The translations under genes and the position numbers were made by a program. DNA of 7,874 bases from Methylococcaceae bacterium UBA7658 (GTDB lineage: Bacteria > Pseudomonadota > Gammaproteobacteria > Methylococcales > Methylomonadaceae): NCBI GenBank assembly GCA_002483425.1, contig DLHW01000059.1, positions 77,687-85,560 of the forward strand, written 5' to 3'. This document shows, piece after piece, positions 1 through 6,261 of this stretch; position 1 is the stretch's first letter; every line of letters starts with the position of its first letter. The notes under the pieces are model-generated. The model ran no database searches. It was not told where the DNA came from and was given only the letters and a program-made list of their open reading frames with translations.

Positions 1-77
1 AGTTCTTCAGTCAGTCTACCTTGGCCTTTGAGCTTTTTAAGGGTACTGCTTAATCGGTCGGTTAAGTTATCGAACAT
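1..77 (-). CDS. ffh: Signal recognition particle protein Ffh, N-terminal fragment (cut by window edge)
   Basis: The minus strand from 77 down reads MFDNLTDRLSSTLKKLKGQG followed by RLTEE, the characteristic opening of Ffh, whose N domain starts with a helix of this pattern. Only 25 codons lie in the window; the rest of the NG GTPase domain and the M domain continue beyond position 1. Ffh binds 4.5S RNA and delivers ribosomes making membrane proteins to FtsY at the inner membrane. The ATG at 75-77 matches the family start exactly; no strong Shine-Dalgarno sequence stands before it. It is transcribed away from ypjD, the divergent arrangement known from E. coli and relatives. The identification rests on this short but very typical stretch. 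Confidence 0.9.
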   Translation of the reverse strand, partial: MFDNLTDRLSSTLKKLKGQGRLTEE

Positions 78-141
78 AGTGTGATCTTTACAAAAGGAAT
101 AGTCATGCCAGACGCAAATGCGCTAGGGTTAAAATTCGGTT

Positions 142-150
142 ATATTAGCA
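142..150 (-). promoter_or_regulatory. Possible extended -10 promoter element for ffh
   Basis: Read on the minus strand this is TGCTAATAT, an extended -10 motif (TGn followed by a TATAAT-like hexamer). It would start transcription about 58 nt upstream of the ffh ATG. I see no good -35 hexamer at 17 bp, although extended -10 promoters can work without one. This is a motif match only. Confidence 0.25.
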
Positions 151-271
151 TAGCATCTCTTGCTATTACATCTACGCTTAATGCTGATGCGAAAGGTTTT
201 TTGTCCGGACGTTAACGGTAAATTTTTAGGCGGCGGAAGTTTATTATGAAACAACTCGCCAAAGAATAGGT

Positions 272-439
272 TATTGGTCCGGCCTTATGAAGTTTTAACT
301 TCCGTTCGCTCTTGCACCCTTTGGGTATTGAGTCTGTCGAAAGGCTTGCTGTGCTTCGACTCGCTCAGCATTTATAACCCAAAGGTCACAAGCGCCCTTC
401 GGGTACGAACGGTTCAAACATTAAAGGGCCGGAGCAATA
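272..439. repeat. Nested palindromic intergenic repeat (REP/MITE-like)
   Basis: Several pairs of inverted arms nest around one centre. TATTGGTCCGGCC (272-284) pairs with GGCCGGAGCAATA (427-439) with one mismatch. CCGTTCG (302-308) pairs with CGAACGG (406-412). CCTTTGGGT (318-326) pairs with ACCCAAAGG (377-385). The inner TGAGTCTGTCGAA (329-341) pairs with TTCGACTCGCTCA (355-367) except at three positions. The inner core (GAG, a few bases, GTCGAA) and the outer CGTTCG/CGAACG resemble dispersed REP-type elements found between genes in many proteobacteria. No transposase is encoded and I see no clear target-site duplication. As RNA it would fold into a long interrupted hairpin and could affect ypjD expression. 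Confidence 0.7.
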
Positions 440-485
440 GTAAGAAACTTCCGAAAGGTTAATTAATTCAGAATCCAATATTTCG

Positions 486-1280
486 ATGAACGCCAACTTA
501 TTTGCAATACTCGCGATTTGCGCCTATTTCACGAGCACGGTTAAATTAGCTAAGCCGATACTCCCGGATAAAAATAACCAATCCTCGATCAAGTGGGCTT
601 GGGGCGCGGCGGCTTTGCAGACCGTCTATACGGTGGTTACCGTTGCTGAGAACGGCGGTTTCAATTTTAGTTTTTTGAACATGGCCGCGTTGGTTTCTTT
701 AATCGTTACGGTGCTGTTGTTGCTGGCGGCTCTGAGTAAACCGGTTGAAAATCTCGGCTTGTTTCTTTTTCCCATGACGATTTTGATGCTGACGCTGGAA
801 CTAAGTTTTCCTGAAAAGCAACGTTTTTTAAATACCCATAATTGGCAGATGAATCTTCATATCCTGTCGTCCGTTATTGCCTTCAGCTTGTTAAATATCG
901 CCGCGCTTCAAGCTGTTTTGTTAGTTATTCAAAATCAGCAATTAAAGAGTCATCCGCCCAAACGGTATATTCAATCGATGCCTTCATTGCAAACCATGGA
1001 GTCTTTATTGTTCCAAATGATTGGGGCAGGGGTTGTTTTTCTGAGTATCGCGCTCGGCAGCGGATTCATTTTTATCGAAGATATTTTCGCAAAACACCAA
1101 ACCCATAAAACTTTTTTTTCTATTCTTGCATGGTTGATTTTTTCCGGATTATTGTTTGGCCGGTACCGCTACGGCTGGCGGGGTCAAACGGCGATAAGGT
1201 GGACGTTGTCCGGATTTATGTTGCTGTTATTGGCTTATTTTGGCAGCAAGTTAGTCAAAGAGTTTATCTTGGATCGCTGA
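486..1280 (+). CDS. ypjD: YpjD-type inner-membrane protein, cytochrome c assembly (CcsA/CcmC-like) family
   Basis: A 264-residue, highly hydrophobic protein with about eight predicted membrane segments (near residues 1-22, 37-55, 64-84, 90-106, 125-148, 176-198, 209-226 and 236-255). The C-terminal half carries the pattern I know from YpjD: HILSSVIAFSLLNIAALQA from 125, PSLQTMESLLF from 166, HKTFFSILAW from 207, GRYRYGWRGQTAIRWT from 225 and YFGSKLVKEF near the end. His125 and His207 are candidate haem-ligand positions by analogy with the CcsA/CcmC fold; haem binding by YpjD itself is not established to my knowledge. The divergent ffh supports the assignment. The ATG at 486 gives the normal family length, but no clear Shine-Dalgarno precedes it, and the palindromic repeat ends 46 bp upstream. 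The precise function is unknown. Confidence 0.88.
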   Translation: MNANLFAILAICAYFTSTVKLAKPILPDKNNQSSIKWAWGAAALQTVYTVVTVAENGGFNFSFLNMAALVSLIVTVLLLLAALSKPVENLGLFLFPMTILMLTLELSFPEKQRFLNTHNWQMNLHILSSVIAFSLLNIAALQAVLLVIQNQQLKSHPPKRYIQSMPSLQTMESLLFQMIGAGVVFLSIALGSGFIFIEDIFAKHQTHKTFFSILAWLIFSGLLFGRYRYGWRGQTAIRWTLSGFMLLLLAYFGSKLVKEFILDR

Positions 1281-1407
1281 TGCGCCGTTATCCGGAGTTA
1301 AACCCCAGAACTGTCCTGCCGTATCAATAGCGGCATTATTCCTCTTGGATTAGACCCAAACTCCGCCGTTTTTTCATCTTTACTAACTGTTCAATAACAT
1401 ACCGTTC

Positions 1408-4400
1408 ATGCTCGCCAGCCTTATCCGGTTTTCCATTCGTCATTACGGTATTGTGATTGCTCTTGCCGTTTTGATACTGCTGGTCGGCAGTTACCGGTTC
1501 GCGACAGCGGGATTGGATATTTTTCCGGAATTTTCTCCAAAACAGGTCATCATCCAAACCGAAGCACCGGGATTGTCTTCGGAGCAAGTCGAGTTACTCG
1601 TTACTCAGCCGGTCGAAATAGCGCTTAGCGGGACGCTCGGTTTGCAGTCTATCCGGTCGGAATCGATCCAAGGCTTATCGATTGTCACGGCAGTATTCCC
1701 GGAAAATAGCGATATTTACCGCAACCGGCAGCTTATTAACGAGCGGCTGGTTCAATTACCGGGGCGCTTGCCGAAAGGCGTCAGTCCGGTTGCTGTGCCT
1801 TTATCGTCGTCGTCAGCAACGGTTTTAACTTTAGGCTTAAGTTCGGAGATTGCCGGCTTGATGACTTTGCGCAGTCTCGTCGATTGGACGATTGTGCCTC
1901 GTCTCCTAACCGTACCCGGTATCGCCGACATCAATGTGTTTGGCGGCGAGATCAAGCAATTGCAGATCCAGGCCGATCCGCTTAAGTTGCAACGTTTTAA
2001 TCTGTCGCTCGACGAGATTATTGCGGCTGCAGCACAAGCCGGAACGATTCACGGCAGCGGATTTATTGAAAACTTGAATCAGCGGTTTACCCTTCAGGTT
2101 ACGGGCCGGCCTAATTCGCCGGATTTGGTAAGCAAGATCATTGTCAAACGTGAAAACGGTCATCATCTGACGCTAGGCGAAGTTGCGAATATTACCTACG
2201 CGCCAAAGCCGCCCATAGGCGCGGCACAGATCATGGGTAAGCCGGGCATTGTGATTATGGCGATTGCTCAGTACGGTGCAAATACGTTGACTGTTTCGAA
2301 GGCCTTAGAACAAACTCTGACCGAATTCAAACCCATTTTCGAAAAACAAGGGATTGTTTTTTTTCCGCATTTATTTAAGCCCGCCGACTATATCGAACGG
2401 TCGATAGGCAATCTTTCGAAACATTTATTGATCGGAGGGTTGTTTGTGTTAATTATTCTGTATGCTTTTTTATTGAATGCGCGCGCCGCGATTATTTCGG
2501 CGCTGGCGATACCAGTGTCTTTACTAGGTGCGATTATGGTTTTACAGTTGGCTGGCGTCAATCTCAACATCATGGTACTAGGCGGATTAGCCATAGCTCT
2601 GGGCGAAGTTGTCGACGACGCCATTATCGACACTGAGAATATTTTCCGCAGATTGAGAGAAAGCCGTTGGTCTTTGCAAGCACCCAATTTAGCGGAAGTG
2701 ATTTATTCGGCCTCACTTGAGGTTCGAAGTTCCGTTGTTTACGCCAGCTTCATTGTGGCGCTCGTGTTTGTTCCGTTATTGACGCTGGACGGGGTAGCGG
2801 GACGGTTATTTGCCCCGTTGGGGGTTTCTTACATACTGGCTATATTATTATCGTTATTGGTGGCGTTAACGTTAACACCGGCGTTGTGCCGTGCGCTTTT
2901 AGCCCGGTATGATTTCACAGCCGCCGACCCGCCTGTGATAAACAGAATCAAAACGGTTTATACGCAATGGCTGCGGACGGCTGACCGGCATTTCAAGCTG
3001 CTATTCACCGCTAGCCTTATTATTTGTGCCGTAGGATTGATGGCAAGTCTTAAGCTTGAGCATAAGTTTTTGCCTGAATTACGGGAAGGGCATTATATCG
3101 TCCATACCGCTAGCCTGCCGGGGACTTCATTAGCCGAATCCATTCGTATCGGCAGTCAACTTACCCGGCAAATAACCGCGATTCCCGGCGTAGAATCCGT
3201 ATCCCAATGGGCCGGACGGGCAGAGCGGGGCGCCGACACTTACGGCAGCTATTACAGCGAATACGAAGTCCGGCTTAAGCCTCGTCCGGGCGCGGAACAA
3301 CAACTGATATTCGACCGGTTGCGTAGCGTTTTAGAAAATTTCCCCGGCATAGCGTTTGAAGCCAATACCTTTTTAACCGAACGCATCGATGAAACTATCT
3401 CGGGTTACACCTCGCCGGTTGCCGTTAATATTTTCGGAAACGATCTAGGCGATCTGGATGCTAAGGCGCAGGCGGTAGCCGGAATTTTAAAATCCATTCC
3501 AGGCGCCGCTAATGTGTTAGTCCGTTCGCCGCCCGGCACACCGCTCGTTCAAATACATTTGGACATGGACAAACTCAAACTTTGGGGGATTACGCCGGAG
3601 CAAGTGATGGGTAGTTTACAGGCAGTTTATGAAACCGCGTCTGTTGGTAAGCATTATGAGGGCAATAAGGTTTTCGATGTAGCGGTAACGGTATTGCCCG
3701 AATATAAAGATAATATTCTTGCGCTTAACGATCTTCCGCTCAAAACCATGGGCGGCGCTATGATTCGGCTGGAGCAAGTGGCTGATATTAGACCTGGCGC
3801 CGGACGTTACAATATCTTACATCAAAATTCGCAACGCAAACAAACCGTCACAGCAAGCATTACCGGCGACATGGATGAATTTATACAAACTTTGAAAACG
3901 CGGATTTATCAAGCCATCGATTTTTCCGCCGATACCTATCCGGAGTTTGCCGGCGCCGCCCTGGAACAAGCCGAGGCGCGCCATAAGCTGATCTTTCATT
4001 CGTTGCTGGCGGGTTTCGGCGTACTTATATTGATTTCAATTGCAATTGGTAACCGGCGTCATGTTTTGCTTACCCTGGCGAATTTACCGTTTGCTTTAAT
4101 GGGTGGTATCGCCGCGGTTTTCCTGACCGGAGCGCCGTTATCGGTGGGTTCGATTGTTGGGTTTGTCACCTTATTTGGCATTACGGTCAGGAATAGCATC
4201 ATGTTGCTATCTCATTGCTGCTATTTAGTCGAACAGGAAAATAGACCGTGGAATTTCGATACCATTGTGCTAGCTGCGCAGGAAAGATTGCCTTCGATCT
4301 TAATGACTGCTTTAGTTACTGCCTTAGCCATGTTTCCTATTGCGTTTAATAGCGATAATCCCGGTTCCGAAATCATGGGGCCGATGGCGGCTATTATTAT

Positions 4401-4476
4401 CGGCGGTTTATTTTCCTCGACCGTATTCAATTTATTACTATTGCCTTGTACGCTTAACCGTTACGGTAAGGTTTAA
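1408..4476 (+). CDS. RND efflux pump inner-membrane subunit, CusA/CzcA (heavy-metal efflux) family
   Basis: The 1022-residue length and architecture are those of an RND permease: TM1 at about 13-31, a periplasmic porter domain to about 335, TM2-TM6 (339-490), TM7 (531-550), a second porter domain, and TM8-TM12 (862-1012). The TM4 stretch GGLAIALGEVVDD from 392, then AIID, T and EN, is the heavy-metal subfamily proton-relay segment; Asp403 and Glu410 align with CusA Asp405 and Glu412. The C-terminal LTLANLPFALMGGIAAVFL region also fits. By my manual alignment the three CusA metal-binding methionines (573, 623, 672) are His566, Tyr616 and Glu662 here, so Cu/Ag export of the CusA kind is unlikely. 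No membrane-fusion or outer-membrane gene is adjacent, which is unusual. The ATG at 1408 fits the family start, but I see no clear Shine-Dalgarno. It may be co-transcribed with the MOSC gene 39 bp downstream. Confidence 0.93.
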   Translation: MLASLIRFSIRHYGIVIALAVLILLVGSYRFATAGLDIFPEFSPKQVIIQTEAPGLSSEQVELLVTQPVEIALSGTLGLQSIRSESIQGLSIVTAVFPENSDIYRNRQLINERLVQLPGRLPKGVSPVAVPLSSSSATVLTLGLSSEIAGLMTLRSLVDWTIVPRLLTVPGIADINVFGGEIKQLQIQADPLKLQRFNLSLDEIIAAAAQAGTIHGSGFIENLNQRFTLQVTGRPNSPDLVSKIIVKRENGHHLTLGEVANITYAPKPPIGAAQIMGKPGIVIMAIAQYGANTLTVSKALEQTLTEFKPIFEKQGIVFFPHLFKPADYIERSIGNLSKHLLIGGLFVLIILYAFLLNARAAIISALAIPVSLLGAIMVLQLAGVNLNIMVLGGLAIALGEVVDDAIIDTENIFRRLRESRWSLQAPNLAEVIYSASLEVRSSVVYASFIVALVFVPLLTLDGVAGRLFAPLGVSYILAILLSLLVALTLTPALCRALLARYDFTAADPPVINRIKTVYTQWLRTADRHFKLLFTASLIICAVGLMASLKLEHKFLPELREGHYIVHTASLPGTSLAESIRIGSQLTRQITAIPGVESVSQWAGRAERGADTYGSYYSEYEVRLKPRPGAEQQLIFDRLRSVLENFPGIAFEANTFLTERIDETISGYTSPVAVNIFGNDLGDLDAKAQAVAGILKSIPGAANVLVRSPPGTPLVQIHLDMDKLKLWGITPEQVMGSLQAVYETASVGKHYEGNKVFDVAVTVLPEYKDNILALNDLPLKTMGGAMIRLEQVADIRPGAGRYNILHQNSQRKQTVTASITGDMDEFIQTLKTRIYQAIDFSADTYPEFAGAALEQAEARHKLIFHSLLAGFGVLILISIAIGNRRHVLLTLANLPFALMGGIAAVFLTGAPLSVGSIVGFVTLFGITVRNSIMLLSHCCYLVEQENRPWNFDTIVLAAQERLPSILMTALVTALAMFPIAFNSDNPGSEIMGPMAAIIIGGLFSSTVFNLLLLPCTLNRYGKV

Positions 4477-4515
4477 GCTTTTACGGATAAGTTCTAGGTC
4501 TTTATAAAGCACAAA

Positions 4516-4980
4516 ATGACAGCTTCTGTTATTGCTATTTTTGTAGCTCCCGTCAAACATGGCGAGCAAATTGCCGTTGAAGCCGTACAGTTAAAACGGG
4601 GTAAGGGAATCGTCGGTGATCGTTTCTTTGGTTTAAGAAAAAGCCGCCTAGGCCTTAACCTGAGCTTGATCGAATGTGAAGCCGTCGAGGAGTTTAACCA
4701 ATCCAACCGGTTAAGCATTCCGTTAAATGCAACCCGGCGTAATTTGATCACTTACGGAATCGATTTAAACGGATTGATTGGAAAAACCTTTATGATCGGA
4801 AAAGTCTTATGTTACGGCGTAGAGTTGTGCGAACCTTGCAAAGTCATGGCAAGACAATTTCCTAGGATCCCGCTATCTCAAGACGAAATTATTCATGCGT
4901 TTATGCGCAGAGGCGGAATTCGGGCGGCGGTACTGACCGACGGTCAGGTAAAGTTAGGGGACACTATAACAATGCGTTGA
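4516..4980 (+). CDS. MOSC-domain protein
   Basis: A 154-residue stand-alone MOSC domain (molybdenum cofactor sulfurase C-terminal fold). Supporting motifs are GDRFFG at 34-39, a central TRRNLITYGIDLNGLIGKTF segment (73-92) with the conserved R-N-L-x-T and G-x-x-L-x-x-L-x-G pattern, an LCEPC motif containing Cys105 and Cys108 (104-108 of the protein), and a C-terminal RRGGIRAAVLTDGQVKLGDT (131-150). MOSC domains are thought to bind sulfur or molybdenum cofactor through a conserved cysteine; small free-standing members often have no known substrate. No signal peptide is visible, so it should be cytoplasmic. It starts 39 bp after the RND pump stop and may share its transcript, though no functional link is evident. 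The ribosome site is weak. The family call is confident; the role is unknown. Confidence 0.85.
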   Translation: MTASVIAIFVAPVKHGEQIAVEAVQLKRGKGIVGDRFFGLRKSRLGLNLSLIECEAVEEFNQSNRLSIPLNATRRNLITYGIDLNGLIGKTFMIGKVLCYGVELCEPCKVMARQFPRIPLSQDEIIHAFMRRGGIRAAVLTDGQVKLGDTITMR

Positions 4981-5273
4981 AATTGGGGAGCGATAAATAA
5001 TCACTGCAGTCCAACCGAAGCTATCCTGAATTTGACAGCAAGGATATTACGCATTTCAGTTTTGCCGGTTTTTCTTATAGTCTGCTGATGCAACTAAAGT
5101 GTCATTCGAGGAAACCCTGAAAAAAGTTGATTTCAGTAATACTCAGGGCGGGGGTAAGTAGTTCGTTAAAGTCCCCGCTAGGCAAGTTAACCAATATCAG
5201 TTTCTCTTAAGCTTATCGAAGGGTTTAGTCAGGGTTTCGTTAATGATCGCGTTCTACCGGAATTTATCGCCAA
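4981..5273. other. 293-bp intergenic region with inverted repeats and possible decayed coding sequence
   Basis: No intact gene is seen. Three inverted repeats lie close together: CTGAAA/TTTCAG (5117-5122 and 5131-5136), CCCTGA/TCAGGG (5115-5120 and 5143-5148) and GCGGGG/CCCCGC (5148-5153 and 5173-5178). The first two are mutually exclusive. None is followed by a convincing T-run. A short frame from GTG 5099 to TAG 5159 reads like protein (VSFEETLKKVDFSNTQGGGK), and an overlapping frame from about 5002 to 5118 is also open, so an old pseudogene is possible. A degenerate REP-like core lies at 5206-5223. The regulator's promoter should be in the right part. Confidence 0.5.
5206..5223 (-). repeat. 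Degenerate REP-like core
   Basis: On the minus strand this reads CCCTTCGATAAGCTTAAG, close to the widespread intergenic repeat core of the form CCCTTCGACAAGCTCAGG. It shares the TTCGA-n-n-n-GCT pattern with the larger palindrome at 272-439, but no matching second arm is visible here. It is probably a decayed half element; the match is short. Confidence 0.35.
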
Positions 5274-6212
5274 ATGAAAAAAGGATTAAGTCAAGAATCT
5301 ATTGAGATTATCAACGCCATTCTGCGCCGGATTAATTTTCGCGCAGAAGTATTTTATCGCGGGCAAGTTTGCGATTCTTGGGCCTTGGATACCTCTGGCA
5401 GCGGGAACGTCAATTTTCACATGATTTGTCACGGGGACTGCTGGCTGCATTTTCCCGGAAAGCAAGAAGTAACTTATTTACGCGGCGGCGATATCGTGGT
5501 TTTTCCGGAAGATGCCGTTCATGTCCTCAGTTCGTCTAAATTACCGCCTAAGGCATTCGGTATTCAGGACATTTCAGCTGAGACTCCCTTGAGCCGCGAA
5601 AATCGCGGAACGGCTTTGCTTTGCGGTTATTTAATAACCGATCCATTAGTTCGGAAATTATTACTGCAAAATTTGCCTAGCTTTGTCGTCATCAGTGCGA
5701 ATACGCCGAATATGCCCGCTGCTTCAATCAATATTCTTTTAGACTTGCTGTTCACAGAAGCGAAATTTAATTTATTGGGGGCTACCGCTATACTAGATCG
5801 ATTGGCGGATGCTTTAATGTTTTACGTGGTACGGGATCTCGCAATCAATCAATTGGAATTTCCGGGATTGTTAGGTGTTTTATCGGATGCCTATCTAGGT
5901 AAGTCTGTTCATGCTTTTACGCTTGATCCTGCCAAGGCGTGGACATTGGAAAGTTTAGCATCCGTGGCCTGTTTATCGCGCTCGGTGTTTGCGGAACGCT
6001 TTCTAAAAGTCTGTAAAATTCCGCCCATGGAATTTGTCGCTATTTGGCGTATGTATCTAGCGAGACGCTGGCTGGAACAGGACAATGCGAATGTTGTGGA
6101 TGTCGCCGAGCGCTGCGGTTATCAATCCGCGGCGGCATTCAGCAAAGCTTTTAAAAGGATTATCGGTGTCGGTCCAGGGCAATGCCGGAAACTTAGCGTT
6201 AAACATCAATAA
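5274..6212 (+). CDS. AraC-family transcriptional regulator with N-terminal cupin (Cupin_6 type)
   Basis: A 312-residue protein with a sensor domain (about 10-190) and a C-terminal AraC/XylS DNA-binding domain (about 221-306). The sensor half has the Cupin_6 signature: a GQVCDSWALD segment (30-39), FHMICHGDCWLHF (48-60), GGDIVVFPEDAVH (71-83). The DNA-binding half shows two helix-turn-helix units: WTLESLASVACLSRSVFAER (223-242), then VVDVAERCGYQSAAAFSKAF (274-293), with the linking WRMYLARRWL. The ligand is unknown; His49, His53 and His83 lie in the cupin stretch. The ATG at 5274 is the only good start; GGA about 12 nt upstream is a weak ribosome site. It lies downstream of the MOSC gene and converges on the propeller gene. 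Regulators of this class often sit next to their targets, but none can be assigned here. Confidence 0.92.
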   Translation: MKKGLSQESIEIINAILRRINFRAEVFYRGQVCDSWALDTSGSGNVNFHMICHGDCWLHFPGKQEVTYLRGGDIVVFPEDAVHVLSSSKLPPKAFGIQDISAETPLSRENRGTALLCGYLITDPLVRKLLLQNLPSFVVISANTPNMPAASINILLDLLFTEAKFNLLGATAILDRLADALMFYVVRDLAINQLEFPGLLGVLSDAYLGKSVHAFTLDPAKAWTLESLASVACLSRSVFAERFLKVCKIPPMEFVAIWRMYLARRWLEQDNANVVDVAERCGYQSAAAFSKAFKRIIGVGPGQCRKLSVKHQ

Positions 6213-6215
6213 ATA

Positions 6216-6252
6216 GCCGGTTAGAGAGTATTTGTTCTACCCGCTAACCGGC
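6216..6252. terminator. Bidirectional rho-independent terminator between convergent genes
   Basis: GCCGGTTAG (6216-6224) and CTAACCGGC (6244-6252) form a perfect 9-bp stem around a 19-nt loop. On the plus strand it is followed by CCTTTGAGTTTT, and on the minus strand by CTATTT, so the T-tracts are modest in both directions. It starts 3 bp past the regulator stop (6212) and lies 9 bp beyond the propeller gene stop (6262), the expected place for a shared terminator. Confidence 0.8.
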
Positions 6253-6261
6253 CTTTGAGTT

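Larger units (their letters stand above)
78..485. other. 408-bp intergenic region between divergent ffh and ypjD
   Basis: No convincing gene lies here. The left part (78-270) should hold the ffh promoter. It also contains a seven-codon ORF (246-269, MKQLAKE then TAG) behind a strong purine-rich stretch GGCGGCGGAAG (229-239), which could be a remnant, a leader peptide or chance. The right part (272-439) is a palindromic repeat described separately. The 46 bp from 440 to 485 are AT-rich and carry no obvious Shine-Dalgarno sequence before the ypjD ATG. A 62-codon open frame at 274-462 lies almost wholly inside the palindrome and is not a credible gene. Confidence 0.6.

Noticed and set aside
440..453. 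TAAGAAACTTCCG shared between the ypjD upstream region and the propeller gene (about 7110-7130)
   Set aside because: An isolated 13-bp match, one copy within a coding sequence and without similar flanks, is best explained by chance.
274..462. 62-codon open frame upstream of ypjD
   Set aside because: It lies almost entirely inside the palindromic repeat; the composition reflects the repeat, there is no ribosome site, and the product is not protein-like.
842..1330. Open frames overlapping the ypjD gene in other frames
   Set aside because: They are out-of-frame shadows of a well-supported membrane protein and show no family features.
1317..1335. TGCCG/CGGCA inverted repeat between ypjD and the pump gene as a terminator
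   Set aside because: The stem is only 5 bp, the loop is 9 nt and no T-run follows; read-through from ypjD remains possible.
1336..1587. Minus-strand open frame over the start of the pump gene
   Set aside because: Mostly antisense to the conserved pump N-terminus, without a ribosome site or a recognisable product.
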